Shown here in pieces: positions 34,372-47,515 of a stretch of 64,000 nt of DNA. The DNA lies in NCBI GenBank assembly GCA_025677835.1, contig JAIXMR010000002.1, positions 1 through 64,000 on the forward strand, read 5' to 3'. A model generated the notes under the pieces. The model was not told the DNA's origin. It worked only from the letters and a program-made list of their open reading frames with translations, and made no database searches. The DNA is from Sporodiniella umbellata (Eukaryota > Mucoromycota > Mucoromycetes > Mucorales > Rhizopodaceae). The translations under genes and the position numbers were made by a program. The stretch's first letter is position 1, and each line of letters begins with the position of its first letter.

Positions 34372-37274
34372 GTAAATAAAATTTGAGAGAACGAACGTTT
34401 TAAACAAAACCCCCCTTTTTTTGCATTTGTTCTACACAACATCTGAGAAGTTTCCAAACTCTGTTTTCTGATCAAAGACAGTTTCAACTTTCAGTTTATG
34501 CAATATTTTTCTTCCATTTTTGGTGGCTGTAAAAGACCAACCTAGTTTTTTTTTTTTTTAGAAAAAGTTACTAAGAAATTATACTGCAAGTAAAGACTGC
34601 ATATAAATGAAGTATAATACATGCTACTAGGCGCACTTACAAACTTTTGCATATCTGCCTTTTTTTTTTGTAGTGTGTATTTTCCAAATATGACTGCTCG
34701 TTGTTTGAAACAATTCAGTTGGACGTTTAAAGTCTGTAAAACTTTGGTATGTGTACGAATCGAACTTCATTTAATTTAAGCTACGTTTAAATTCCTATAA
34801 TATAAAATAAACTCGAAAAGCTGTTTAATCTACGATCGACTTTTATCTATGCCCCTTACATAGACGCTTGTTTGAGTCTTCTTTTTTTAATAATAGAGAT
34901 TTTTTTAGGCCATATTTGTTTATCTTAACACAAAAAGGCTGCGACATCGTTAATGGTAATGTTTTACTTTCATAAGATGTTTTTCTTTTCGTATTCAAAC
35001 GTTACGCAATAGTTGGCTAGAGTGCTTTTGCAGAATATTTTTTCTTTTTGGGAAAGCCTCCCGGTTAAGTATTTAAAAAAAAAGTGGCAGTCTGAAAACT
35101 CTTATCAATACAGAGATTCTTCTAGCCCCCAGAAAATATAGTGGATTCGAGAAGAGTCTGGTGAAGAAATAAGAGCGTGCGACATTAGCTGTAAAATGTT
35201 AAATATGAACCCTAGAGTTGGATTAAGAGAAAGAATCAAGAGAACATAAAACAAGCTAGAGTCTTATAAATCTTTTTTTTTTTTTTTTGGCTTCTACAAA
35301 ACGCTTGCAAAAATATTTTGCAGGTTTAGAAACAGTGTTTTTAGAATTGCTTATAAATTGTTATATACCTCGCTGATTGTAGTCATTTACGACTTTTTTT
35401 CCCAAGAGAGCCTTTAATCTTATTTAAAGGATAGTAGTGCTCAATTATATTCTCCTTGGACTAATATGAAGAACTGTATACGCATCAGTAGTGTCTCAAG
35501 CAGAAACAACTTTATATATTGATAGAGCTATGTATAGAAACACTGTATGACTAGACGATACTTTTTGATTTCGAGTACTTCTCAACTTCTTCAAGTATTA
35601 TTTCTATTAAGCTTGAACAGTTTAGCGCTATTTCTTTGATTTTATGAACGTCAATCCTATATCTAACTTCTCTCCTTTAACATGTCTTAAACTAGTATTA
35701 ATTAGGTAGGTGGATTGTATCCCCCAAAACCGATATCACTTTCGATTTATCAAAGGATACTATGAATAAGGAAACTCCATCTCTCTTTGGTCAAGCTTTG
35801 CTTTTTTTGAGTCATTACGAATGGCTAGCACATCTAGAAAGGTAGCTTGTTGTAAGGCCCATCTATCACACTCTCATGTTTAAGCTCGATTTTTCATTAG
35901 ACTCTCTCTTTCTCAAAGCTAGGTTTGTGCCTGTCTAATCAACAAACTGTGTTAAGCTACCAAGAAACTGCAAAAAATACTACCAAAAAGAAATTACGCT
36001 AAATAAAAATATGCGTTAAGCTCTCCAGTAACTTAGCCAATTTAAATGAAAAAAAATTTATCAATGTAACCTTAAAGAGGTAGCTTGTGAGTTTTCTCAA
36101 TAACGCGACGGTAGCCCGCTTTTTCTCAAAATGCTTTCAATTTTTTTACGATAATATTTGATCCATTTTCAACCATAAGAATTTGAATACCTACCGTTTT
36201 TCAGTAGACAGTATAATAAACGAATGAATAAAGAAAGTGAGGAAATCTAGCCTTTGGGTACTAAGATGAGTTTGATCCTAAATATATATATATATGAACG
36301 CAATATGGGCTTAGGAGGTAATTCTAGAAAGCCGTTCTATAGAATCTGATCACCGGAGTTTATACTTTATGACAATAGAAAAAGACTATCCGCCATCACA
36401 AATCTCACCGGCTTAACTTGAGCTCGTTGATAACGTGCTCTCACTTCCTCTTTTTGTGTGAAATCAAATTCAAAGCCTGTATTTTTACTTTCTGTGGCAA
36501 TCGACTTTTTTTTTTTGACTCTTTAAGCATTATTTTGTCTTTCTGGTCAATAGATTTAGCGTATATATTCGATTGCTAGTAATATAAAAGTAAAAGTAGA
36601 AATATCATGTATGTTTGGCTTAAATATAAAGCAAAACAACTGTAAAGTTGGCTCTTTCCTTTTTTTTTTTTTTGAAAGAATTTCAGCCCAATTTTTGTCT
36701 ACGTCTTGGTTGATCAAACAAGTAAAACCAAATCTCATGTAATGATGCTTTCAAAAAACATAGCCTTCAAGTTCTTTTTTTTTATGTAAGCAAATGAATA
36801 GACAAAAAAGGTTGACAGTAAGTAGGTACAACTAAAAAATCGTTAATAATCTTTGCTCTGCTATTTGCTTAGTGTTTGTGACTAAACAAAGACATTGGTA
36901 GCCGGGCTGTAACACAAAGTGCTTTGGTGTTTTGGTCAGCAATTGAATCAATCAGTCTCCAGTAGTGAATTCTATATTTAAAATAGTTCTTTGATCAAAG
37001 CCCTGTACCACACACACATAAAACATAGACTGGGTATTTTTCGAGCAATCCTAGCCAAGACTAGGCTGACAAAGCTCACATCATAAAAAAGTATCAGTCT
37101 CAACTTAAAAATAGACATTTTTTTAAGGCTGTATTAGAAAAAAGCAAATGGGGGAGAGTAAAGGAGAAGTTGGGGGATAACCCTTTTTTCTTAAAAAAAA
37201 AAAAAACCGATAGCTCTTTTAGTTCTCTTTTTCCCTTGTTGAAATCTTATAGAAAAGCTTATTTTTAAAAAAGT
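34372..37274. other. long intergenic region, no gene seen
   Basis: 2.9 kb of AT-rich DNA. Scattered T runs (34548, 35272-35288, 36659-36673) and a TATATATA stretch at 36285. No frame with domain content; small ORFs are random. A-run and TTTAGTTCTC-rich leader just before the rhomboid ATG. Confidence 0.55.
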
Positions 37275-38824
37275 ATGTCCCAACTCCCACCCTCCGACCA
37301 TCACTCAGCGGGAGATGAAAAAGCAACAGAATCCAACGCCTCTGCTACTTTGGATCTCGAAAAACAAGAAAAAAAGATGAACCTAGACTCTTTCAGTTTA
37401 GAACGTACACAAAGTACAATGACCACACACACTGAAACCACTGCTCGATCTGAAACAACGCGCGTCTCTACTTGGAGTGAAAAAAAGCACAGTGAAGAGT
37501 TTCAAAAGCTTGAGCTAAGTGAAGAAAAAACAGCACATGTACTAGAAGCGCATAATATGTCAGGACAAAGCGGTTATCAGAAACTCGAGTCAGGAAATAC
37601 ACAACCCTTTGATGGGATGTACGCACGCACTGGCTCCTATCAACCTTTGCTTTCTCTGCCTATAACTAAACGGCCTCCTCTTCTGCGCCGAATGCTATGG
37701 GGCCCTGTAAGAGTGCCTACTTTTAGCTATCTATCCATGCTTACTATGATTGGCATTTTGATCTATGAGCTTGTTCGATCGCGCCAACTGACAGGAAGCT
37801 CTATTCAAACCAGTCCATTTAACCCAATGATTGGTCCCAGTTTTCAAGTAAATATACATATCCAACTTTTATAATGGTAAAACGGTTCACTTATTTCTTT
37901 CTATAAAAAAGGTGCTTGTCAATGAGGGTGCACGATTTACCCCTTGTATCCGAACTGTACCAAGCTATTCAGCCACTAGCGTGTTTAGCAACTGTTTTGG
38001 TTCAGCCAGCGATACTTGTACTTTAGAAGAATTGTGTGGTTTTGGCGGTTTCTTTGGCGGCCCACCCAATCAGAATTTTCGTTTTGTACTGCCTATTTTT
38101 ATGCATGCGGGTGTACTTCATTTCTTTATAAACATGTTGACCCACCTCAGGCTAGGTGTAGATCTTGAAAAAACTTTAGGTACACCCAGATATGCAATTC
38201 TATACCTCGCTTCAGGCATTTGGGGGTTTGTTTTGTCTGCCATGTTATCCTCGCCTTCGAGTGCCTCAACTGGTTGTTCAGGTGCTTTGTTTGGTTTAAT
38301 TGGCTACATGTTTATAGATGTATTAATTCGTTGGAAGCAGCTGGCTCACCCACTGAGAGATTTGATGAGCCTCCTAATGTCTACAATTATCTCTTTGATC
38401 ATTGGCCTTTTCCCTGGTTTGGATAACTTTGCTCATTTAGGTAAACTCTTGGGGAAAAAAGGCTTTGTTTTCTTCATTTTAATTCCGTATCGTTTTCAAT
38501 AGGTGGCTTTGTAGTCGGTATTTTGATGGGTTTGCTAATAGCACCCAAGTTTCCAATGACTACTCTAAAAACCAAATTGCTTATGTGCGCGGTACGTTTT
38601 TTGGCTTTAGTGGGTTTAATTGTTTTGTTCGTGGTTACAATCCATCAACTTTATTCCGTCACAGACCCCAGCACGGTAAGTCTTCTTTCCTTTTCACTTT
38701 CATCTCTCTTGCTTTTTTTTTTTCTCCCTTGACAAAAGCTTACGTTTTCTTAAACAAATAGATTTGCCCCAACTGTAAATATTTATCATGTATCCCAGTA
38801 AGCAATTGGTGTGATCCAATCTAA
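37275..38824 (+). CDS. rhomboid-family intramembrane serine protease
   Basis: Four exons: 37275-37847, 37912-38440, 38503-38675, 38762-38824; 445 aa. The first ~140 residues are a Ser/Thr/Glu-rich cytosolic extension, followed by a helix (TFSYLSMLTMIGILIYELV), a soluble Cys-containing loop and the six-helix core. Catalytic features are present: His/Asn of TM2 (HAGVLHFFINM, His 261 and Asn 265), the Ser in TGCSGALFGLIG (about Ser 314) and the His in DNFAHLGGFVVG (about His 366), so the Ser-His dyad is intact. A short cysteine-rich end (ICPNCKYLSCIPVSNWC) follows the last helix. Family: cleaves type I membrane proteins within the bilayer; the long N-terminus and secretory-type rhomboid fold suggest Golgi or plasma membrane. 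Substrate unknown. Confidence 0.92.
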
Positions 38825-39411
38825 GTAGCATATATACAACAACGTTGAAAGAAAATGCCCATATTTATAAACCCAGTTTTGTTTTTCATACAAGGTCCAT
38901 TGTTACCCTAAATAATAATAAAAAAAATTAGTACTAAAAAAAAGGTAACTCCAAACTGCGGAGAGGATCTTATCTAAAGATCAGATATAAATTTACAAGC
39001 ACCGCAAATCAAAACATGGAGAGTGAGAGAAAAATTATCAGATTTTCTTAGCGCACCTTGAAAAAAACGTAATCTTTTTACCGAGTCCTGACAGTTCATT
39101 TTTGTAAATTAGACTAAAAGTATATATTAAAGCACTTCTAGTAACTTTTGCTGTTATTTTCTGTTTTTGTATGTTTTTTAATTGTACGTATATACGACCT
39201 AATAAGAATAGCCTGCTCGTTTGACCTAACTTTTGTTACAATGTACTCTTTGGGGATTTTGCCCAAAAAAAGAAAAAAGGACACTAAACAAAAAAAGATG
39301 AGATGACGGACATATTCTTTGGTCAAAAGTGACACAAGTAAAAGGGAACATAGATAAAAGCCTGTGGGTCAGAAAACTTTTTCAAATTACACTTTTCTTT
39401 CAAAAAAAAAA
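38825..39411. other. intergenic, SOD promoter
   Basis: About 590 bp between the rhomboid stop and SOD start; AT-rich. An AGATAA motif lies about 60 bp before the SOD ATG. No gene seen. Confidence 0.55.
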
Positions 39412-40102
39412 ATGCGTTTCACAGCTCTTACTTTTGCTGCTCTCTCTACCTTCGTAGCATATGCTTCTGCTAAGCCTACAAGTGCCATTGCTTACTTGAA
39501 CACCTCCGATGTTCAAGGCGTTATTCACTTTTACCAAGAGAGCTTCCATAGTCCTACCCGCGTTGTTGCCAATATCACAGGATTAGCACCCGGATTACAC
39601 GGTTTTCATATTCACGAGTTTGGAGATCTTTCCAATGGTAATCATCATATAAACACAGTCTTGTACTTATCATACCAACTTTAGGTTGTGCCTCAACTGG
39701 TAGCCATTATAATCCATTTAACAAAACCCATGGTGGTCCTGACGTCAAAGATAGACATGTGGGAGACCTTGGTAATATTTCTGTCGATAACTCTACTGGC
39801 GTAGCCTTTTTGAATACGACAAGCGATTATATCAAGTTGAAGCATCGTTACTCTATCATTGGGTATAAAAAATTTTGTTTTCCAGATCCTTTTTTATTGA
39901 CAACTATAATCTTTAATAGACGTGCTGTCGTTGTTCATACAGGCGAGGATGATTTGGGTCTTGGTGGATCTCCTTTGTCTAACACCACAGGTAATGCTGG
40001 TGGTCGTCTTGCATGTGCTGTCATTGGCCGTAAGTTCATGAAAAAAATCTTGTTCAGCATTTTTTTAATCTGTCTTTTTAAGGTCCTTCAACAACTGCTT
40101 AA
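39412..40102 (+). CDS. secreted Cu/Zn superoxide dismutase
   Basis: Four exons: 39412-39637, 39685-39862, 39920-40029, 40083-40102 (20 nt); 177 aa. Residues 1-20 ([20 protein letters not shown]) are a signal peptide. Metal ligands follow the family order: [10 protein letters not shown], the bridging His and zinc His in [14 protein letters not shown], Asp of HVGDLGN, and the copper His of [12 protein letters not shown]; the closing [13 protein letters not shown] is typical. The enzyme dismutates superoxide to peroxide and oxygen; the leader places it outside the cell or in the secretory path. N-glycosylation sites (NTS, NIT, NKT, NST) fit export. No GPI signal. The start at 39412 is used because it opens the signal peptide. 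Confidence 0.92.
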
Positions 40103-43100
40103 AAAAAAGCTCAAGCGTATTTTTTCTTTATTTTTTATTTTTTTAATCTTTTAATTAAAAAAAACCATAGTTCTAAAGATAATAGAAGTAAAAATACATA
40201 TTCTTTTTAATATATCCTGCACATGTATTTCCGTTATCCAATTGAGTTGTACGTTCCCTTATCTTTGGAGCCGTGTAACGCTGCAACTTCAAAAACAACT
40301 TGGGTCAACATAATAGGCTTGGGTGAAAACAACTCCCCCTTTAGCGTATCTTGTATTATCTGTAGATAATACACGTATTTGTAGGCTTTCTTAATTCAAT
40401 TTTCTAAGCCTTTTTGCGTGGAGCGTAGACTGTCCGTGTGTTGTTATGTAATATTAACTAATAGCAGACTTTGTAAAGAGGCATGGTAGGGTTTTTGAAA
40501 CTAGAGTTTATCAATAGCTTACAAGTATCAATATTTCATCATATACTCTAGCAAGATACTTTAGGAATGTAAGCTAAAAAAAAAAACAGCTTATCTTCTC
40601 AAAGTTACACTGGATATGAACTACTATAATTTGTGTAGCAAATTTTTGGCTTGAGGTGTCATTCTTGAGTTAGGCATTTTATTTTGTGTAAAATGTAACC
40701 AGACTTATTGGATCTGGTAAATGTATCTCAAAACAAGATAAATATAAACGGGAGTGTTTTATCTCCAAACCATTGGTTATTTAACATTTGCTGATAATTT
40801 TGACATACCATTAATTAGACGTGATTTTATTATTAAAAAAGAACATAAGATTGGTATCTAAAGCATCAGTAAACTTATATGACTATTAATACACGTTATT
40901 TGTCGGTGGGTATTCCAGACCTTCACATTTATTTAAAAGACGTGTTGCCTAAAAAAAGGAAGAGTTTACAGTAGAACTACAGTGCCTATGGCTAGAGCAA
41001 AAGCAGCATTCGAATTACATGTCCCATTGCTCACCATTTTAATTAGTATTGGCTTGGTAGTCTCAAATCATATAAAAATGAGATAGCTTGGATATAAGAC
41101 TGGTGCTTGTTGCGTATAAATAGTGACAAGTAATCGTGTAGACCCTGTAGATGCTACCATTGGTGTAGTTTTCAAATTCCAAAAACAAAGAGATTTTGGC
41201 TTGTTATAAATAAACTCTCACTAAATGAAAGTAAGTATGAGTACTTAAGAGTATCGGACATATATATTTCTTTTCGCACTCTGCTAAATTGAGCCCAATT
41301 TACATTATGTATTTTAGAGCTTCTTTTTACAGATATGTTAATAAAAACGAAAGAAAGAAAAAGAAAACTGTAATGCCATTTAAAAGAAGGCTTCATGTGG
41401 TCCAACAATTTTTGCTAAAGGGGATTATGTTTTCAAGATCTTTTTCGCTTAAGTCTTTGTTTTGATGATTTTATAAAATGTTAGTAATTAAAAGAATAAG
41501 CTAGGACTGCATTTTCTTTTTTTAACTAAATACGAATATGCAGATACAATACAATTGTTGATTGTTGAAGCCAACCTTCTTTTTTTTTTTTTTGGTAATA
41601 AGAAAAGGAGAGGGTAAACGGAAAAGCTTTGGTACTAAATATTACTTTTATCACTTTTAACATTCTATTTTATTTTATAGATAAATCAAACAATAGACCG
41701 ATATGTGAAAAAGTTTGATATTAATGACAAAAAACTAACTGGTATTGATATCAGTGAGTTTCACTAAATTATAAATGGTTACTAATCAAAATACGTTTAT
41801 TAGTTATTATCAGGACTATGTATATAATGAGAAAGAAAAAGAAAAGGTTTTGATGCTGGTCGGCTGGTTTAACTTTAAAAACTTGGATTGTTTGTGCAAG
41901 GGTACTTGAAGAGAGTCACCATAGTTGACGATTGTTCAAAATTGCGTTCGTCACGCTTTAATACTTTAATTTCTTTACTTTCTTTTTGAATAAAATAAAG
42001 CATCTCACGAAGTATTGGTATTGTTATTATTATTGTTGTTTCTTTTTTTTTTTGGTTTCGCTTATGATAAAAAACTCTGTATACTTTGTTCTTTCCTTTT
42101 GGTTTTTAATGTTTGTTGCTTGGTATTGCTCCTTACAAAACATTTTGGTGTAGTTTGATAAAGAAGAGGAAATAGGCCTATGATCTTTGTATAAACAGCC
42201 ACTAATGCAGGTTATACGGTTATTTGTCACAGCATGCGACGTTAGGCTCTTTGAAAAAGAGAAAAAATATTAACAACTAACGTGTTGCATGGGACATATG
42301 TCATAAATGGCCTAAAGGCTTTAAAATTTTTTTTTCAGATTTTCTCAAAAGACAAAAATATATACACATAATGCTCCGACATCTCGATTACACCTTTTTT
42401 CTTGATTTGTTTGTATCTTTTACCTCGGGAAAAAGCAAAAAGAAAGTATTTACTTTAAAACAATTCATTATCCATCTGCTATGAGTCGACTTGACCTCGG
42501 TAATATTGTCATATGAAAACTGGGTATTTGCACTTTTATTTATATCAGACTGCTTTTTAGGGCATGCCACAAGTCTATTGCCTTATATCGAATCGAATAT
42601 ATAAGCATTTTAGAAGAAGCTGCCTGGTTAAAAGTTTCAGTTGAATCTCGAAAATAAAACCCTTTTACTTTAAAAACCTTATTTCTTTTTGGGAGAAGCT
42701 TGTCCTTCCTTGCATGAACCTTACATTTTATTCCTGTTTATTAGATTCTGTTATCTTTTTAGGTGCTAATTACTTCGAAGTAGGTTTTTCTGCCACCTTA
42801 GTGCTCTTTGTGAATTGAAGTGAATTAAACAGAGCTTCTCCACATATACATACCAGCGAATACATTCTAGTCCTTGAAAAAGAGTGCCCTCTCCCTCGCT
42901 ATATAGTCACACTCTCAACAGTGTTACAATCGGTTGTAGTATGTAATATCTAAAATAAGTTCAAACTCCAAAAAAAAAAAATAAAAGCTACACTTGGTCA
43001 GTACAATGTAGTTCAGTTCTTAATAAAAGTGTATAGTACATCTTTTGTCGCAAAGAAAAAAAATGTATGACTATAAGTTTCTTTTGAAATAGAATTTAAA

Positions 43101-43312
43101 ACTACAGTGACGTAGGCTTATACGCGACTTTTACATATTTGAATAGTGAACATTCTGAATCCCTGTTTAGACAATTCAAGCCATTTAAAAATGCATTGTA
43201 ATCTATACAATTCATCCCTTGAACCAACGGTAGTTCCCACGTTATCTAAATATGTTATTTCGTTTAAAAGGCCAACCTTTTTTTTCTGCAAAAAAAAAGT
43301 CAGAAACACAAT
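40103..43312. other. long intergenic region, possible decayed gene
   Basis: 3.2 kb of AT-rich DNA. The only hint is a minus-strand frame at 41040-40970 reading MVSNGTCNSNAAFALAIGTV and ending VLL-stop, which resembles the hydrophobic tail of a GPI-anchored protein; the DNA before it (41060-41160) has Thr/Ser-rich frames interrupted by stops. Nothing else is recognisable. Confidence 0.4.
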
Positions 43313-45185
43313 ATGATATGCATATTAATATTTTTTTTATTTTTTATCTCTTTGTACCTATTGACTAAAAAGAAGCGAAGAGAAAGCATAGGGTCCAAAC
43401 CAATTCCTTACCCGTCTGCTATAAGCTGGCCAATATTAGGTAATTAAAGCGGGTGTCTTTTCGTTTTATTAATTCTCAAGGAAACCAACGCTATGTTCTC
43501 TCTTGTATCAGGGCATTTTCCATCGATGATTATTTCCCCTATTCAAATGATTAGTAAATGGAATAAGGAGACAGGTCCAATATATAAGCTTGATATGGGG
43601 AGTCAACAATGGACCATAATCAATGATCCTCATTTGGCACATGAAATTTTTGTGGTACATGGAGATACCACTTGGTCAAGACCATATCATTACTTTTCAA
43701 CAGAAGTTCATGCACTTGGAAATCGGTAATACAGCCGTACCAAAAAAAAAAAAAGAAAGAGGTAGTAACTGACCTATAGAGGGCTGACTGCAAATACAGA
43801 TGACCTTTCATGGAAACACAATAGAAACGCTGGTTTGAATTATTATATGCGGCTTACCAAAAATAATCGATACATCTAAACTTTGTTTGTACTTGTAGTT
43901 GTAAATGCTTTGAAACCGGAATCGATTGTTAGATTTACATCAGCTATATCGTATGAATTTCAAGAACTTATGAGACGATTAGAGACACTGGAAAATAAAG
44001 ACAAAGCATTTGATCCCTGGCAGCATATTGCTTTAGCTGCTTTAAACATTACGTGTGCTATTGCTTGTGCTAAGCGATTTAGTAGCGTAACAGACCCTGG
44101 GTTTCAAGCTACCAGCAAATTAATTGACGAAAACGCACTATACTTTGGTCCAGTGGGTGACTTTAGTTCTTTTTTTCCTTGGTTTTCCTGGATAGACAAC
44201 GTTTTTGGACTCAAAAAAAAGATGGAGCTGTTTTCTCAAAAAAGAAAGTGTTTATTGGGGAACATGATCAATGAAGCCATTACAAAGAATGATGCCTCTC
44301 TAGTGAAAGAACTTTATAAAATAAAAAATGAAGAAAAAACACTTAACGATGATGATATTCTCGTTCTGGTTGGTAAGTTTTTGCCTCAAAGCTAAAAAAA
44401 AAAAAAAAAAAAAAGAAAAAAAAAAGAAAAAAAAAAAGGTCTGACTGAATTTTTCTATGTACTTAGACGATTTTATTAGTGGATCTGAAACTATCACTAC
44501 AATGCTTTTATGGACACTGGCTGTGCTTTCTCAACAAACTGAAGCACAAGAAAAAGTTATCCAAGAGTTGGACCATTGGAAATCTCTGAACCCATCACGT
44601 GATTTTCCTAGCTTTCAAGAGGATCGTGGGAGCTTTACTTACTCTATTTGTGTGCAGAAAGAGATTCTCCGGCTATGTCCACCTGCGCCTTTAAGTTTTC
44701 CACACACATGTACAAAAGACACAGTCGTCAATGGCTACTTAATCCCAAAAGATACGGCCCTAATTGCAAATATATTGTCTATTAATCGCACACATGACAT
44801 TTATAAAGATCCAGATACATTCAAACCTGAAAGATTCTTAAAAAACACCAAAAGTCCAGAAGCATTGTTAGATTCTGAAACCAAAGAAATAGACCATTTC
44901 TCATTTGGCTGGGGTAGAAGAGTATGTCCGGCTGTATATATGGTAAATGTATATTCAATATTTAGCATTGACGGTTTTCCTTATCATTATTGACTTTCAA
45001 CGATTTAGACCGACCTCGAATACTTTGTATTTTTTGCGCACTTCTTTTCAAAATTTACTGTCCAACCTGAACTAGATGCCAAAGGAAATCCTGTAAAGGT
45101 TGATCCTCTGAAATGCAAAGAATATGGGATCACAATGAAGCCTTTTCTTACAAAGTTTCGCATCATTCCACGCGCTAAGAAATAA
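43313..45185 (+). CDS. cytochrome P450 monooxygenase
   Basis: Six exons: 43313-43439, 43512-43725, 43780-43832, 43899-44372, 44467-44942, 45009-45185; 506 aa. Residues 1-20 are a membrane anchor (ICILIFFLFFISLYLLT) then the basic KKKRR and a Pro-rich hinge (KPIPYPSAISWPILG), the usual microsomal arrangement. Further landmarks: I-helix DDFISGSETITT (the AGxDT motif is degenerate), K-helix E-I-L-R (about 355-358), PERF, and heme loop FGWGRRVCPA with the thiolate Cys near 443. Family: NADPH-reductase-dependent oxidation of lipophilic substrates in the ER; the specific reaction cannot be told. The intron between exons 4 and 5 is almost entirely A runs. No partner biosynthetic genes nearby. Confidence 0.92.
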
Positions 45186-46000
45186 CTTTTTTAAAAACAT
45201 TTTCACAATACATCTTTTTTTTTCTGTAGCTGGTACTTTTATTTTCAGTCCCAACTTGAGTTTATAGTTTTTTCAGTTGTCCAATTATAATAGTGAGATT
45301 TTTTCCTTTGTTTTCCCAAGGATATACTAATGGTGGTTACTTTTTCTTTATTAGTTTGAGCCTGAACTTTGGTACTGCACAGAAAAGAATCTAAATGGCT
45401 AGTATAAAAAAAACTAGTAACGTACTTGATAAAGACTATATTTTTTTTACCAAGTAAGAGTCAATATTCGTACCTAGTATAGCATCCGTAAACCAATGCC
45501 TCACCTCGTATTTTCTGTTAGACAGACATCAAAAAGCTAAATAGATATTGATCTTTAAAACATATATGTATCACATATTTCTTTTTATAGAAAACAACAA
45601 TAACTCAGAAACTATGTACTTTGTGACGCTTTATTTCATACCTAATTGTTAGAGATGCATTGTGTAGTTGCCATAATATATTGTTTGTCCTCCCCCTTTT
45701 TTTTTTCTCTGGATCCTTTAAAACAAAGAAACCGCTATAGATGTACTTAGTTACTGTAATCTAGCCTTGAGCAATATTCAAACAAGCTGAAAAACTTTAA
45801 AGACAAACTACTGTATTTGAAATTAAAATTGCATTGAGCTTTATTAAGTCGACAGAAAATATTAAAAAAAGAAAAAATAGCTGTTAAAAATAGAAATGAC
45901 AATAACTCATTTACTGCTTCTTTTTTTTTGTAAAAAAAATAAAATAAAAAAAAACTTTGAAAGTAGAGAAGATATAAAGAAACAATAAAAGATAGTCAAC
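45186..46000. other. convergent intergenic
   Basis: About 815 bp, AT-rich; no gene seen. Confidence 0.6.
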
Positions 46001-46600
46001 TTAAAAGTTAGATCCAACAGCCAAGACACAAGCTAAAGCAAAAGCGTATGAAGTAGGTATAAGCAAACTAGATCCAGAAGTGGGTGAGGGATTTACGGTA
46101 CTAGAAGCACTGGGGGAGGCATTAGCACCGGATTGACTTGTGGGTAAACTGGAGGAAGAAGCACCAGCTGTAGTAGCAGTACTAGAGGTGGGAGAAACAG
46201 GAATGGCTTCTATAGAAACTGAAGAACCAGAAATAGCGCCGTAGCAGTAGTTATTGGCGTTATCGACACAAAGAACATTATTCGAATTACAGAGACAATT
46301 TTTTTCTGAGCCAGTTAGTGTAGAGCTACAGGAGGTAGGCACAGCAGGACACGAAGTAGAAGTCAAAGTTTTGGAACCCCAACAGTATTGGTTGTTACTA
46401 TTGACACAGATGGTGATTACATCGTTACAGTGGCAAGTTACGTTGGGCCCTATGTTGCTACAGGAAGCAGGCACAGAACAAGAGGTGGCAGGCAAAGAGC
46501 TATAGGGCAATCCGTGATCTCTTTTTGATAAAAGCTCCAAATTGTTAGCGAACACAAGGTTTGCTAAGCTAGAGATAAATGCCAATGAGCCGAGCTTCAT
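46001..46600 (-). CDS. GPI-anchored Cys/Ser-rich cell-surface protein
   Basis: Single exon, 199 aa from the ATG at 46600. Residues 1-17 are a signal peptide, followed by a Kex2-type LLSKR site near residue 27. Two homologous cysteine modules follow: TSCSVPASCSNIG…CHCNDVITICVNSNNQYC and TSCPAVPTSCSS…CLCNSNNVLCVDNANNYC, each with the same Cys spacing, so an internal duplication. A Ser/Thr/Pro stalk (about 125-180) and a hydrophobic C-terminus (SYAFALACVLAVGSNF) complete a GPI-protein layout. Such proteins are wall mannoproteins or adhesins; function unknown. The start upstream at 46633 is rejected because the signal peptide begins at 46600. Confidence 0.8.
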   Translation of the reverse strand: MKLGSLAFISSLANLVFANNLELLSKRDHGLPYSSLPATSCSVPASCSNIGPNVTCHCNDVITICVNSNNQYCWGSKTLTSTSCPAVPTSCSSTLTGSEKNCLCNSNNVLCVDNANNYCYGAISGSSVSIEAIPVSPTSSTATTAGASSSSLPTSQSGANASPSASSTVNPSPTSGSSLLIPTSYAFALACVLAVGSNF

Positions 46601-47515
46601 TTTGCTTGACAAATGAAAAAAAGAAAAAAGCAATTCCTTTTTTTTGATTTGGTTTCTTTTTCATTAAAAAAAAAGGGGTGAACCATTCTAAACACCGCTA
46701 ATAGTATCTGTGTTTAGAAACAAGACCCGTGTGGTGGTAGGTTTATGCATCTTTGGCCTTGTATACCGACGCTTTTGTATAAGCATAAGGAGAAGTGGAA
46801 AACAAGAGACCCCTTTGTTTAATCTAGTTATCTTCTTTTTATTGCCAGCCGGCGAAATTCTATCCCTCTCACTCTCTTCCGTTTCGTGGCTGCAAAACAT
46901 CTGTATCACAACAGCTCTTTTCTGTATTCGATGTGAGTATCGTAAGTAGATCCATTATAAAGAACGTACTAATACATGATTTTTTATAAAAAAAAAAATT
47001 ATAACTCAATAATGTGACCGATACACCTAAGCTCTCATTCGTTTGTAATGCAAAGTTTTCCAAATTTCTAATTTATTTTAATTGAACGGATTTTGCTTCA
47101 GTTCAAGTGCTAGTTTTTGCTTAATATGCTTCCTCTTGTTCTCAAAAATACGTTTACGGCTACATTTTTTAACCAGGTTATTCATCATACATTCTGTCCC
47201 TAATTTAAAGTGAATGATCACTGTGAGAACAAGAGAGAATATGTGTACAAAGCTATTGGTCAGAAATTTTTTTGTTTCAAAGGAAACTTTACAGTGAGGA
47301 ACTGTGAGAAAACGCTCTACTCTTACAATAAGCTATCAATGTGGCCTGTTTTAAACAATTAGATTTAGCTATAAGGTTGGCAAAAACGAAAGTCTAAAAT
47401 AAGCAAGTGTATTTTTAATAACATTAAAAGACAATAGTTATATAATAATGAAGATGGGTTTTTAAAAAGCTATTATACAAGGAGAGGGCCAACAACAAAT
47501 AAGAGTAACTTTCTT
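46601..47515. other. intergenic
   Basis: About 915 bp between the GPI-protein start and the end of siderophore synthetase copy A. A frame at 46719-46945 on the plus strand is open but has no domain. No gene called. Confidence 0.55.

Noticed and set aside
39742..39749. Second TGACGTCA (CRE palindrome)
   Set aside because: Lies inside coding sequence of the SOD gene (Pro-Asp-Val-Lys codons), so it has no regulatory value on its own.
46719..46945. Plus-strand frame with hydrophobic stretches beside the GPI-protein gene
   Set aside because: No start codon in good position, no domain, and no homologous feature recognised.
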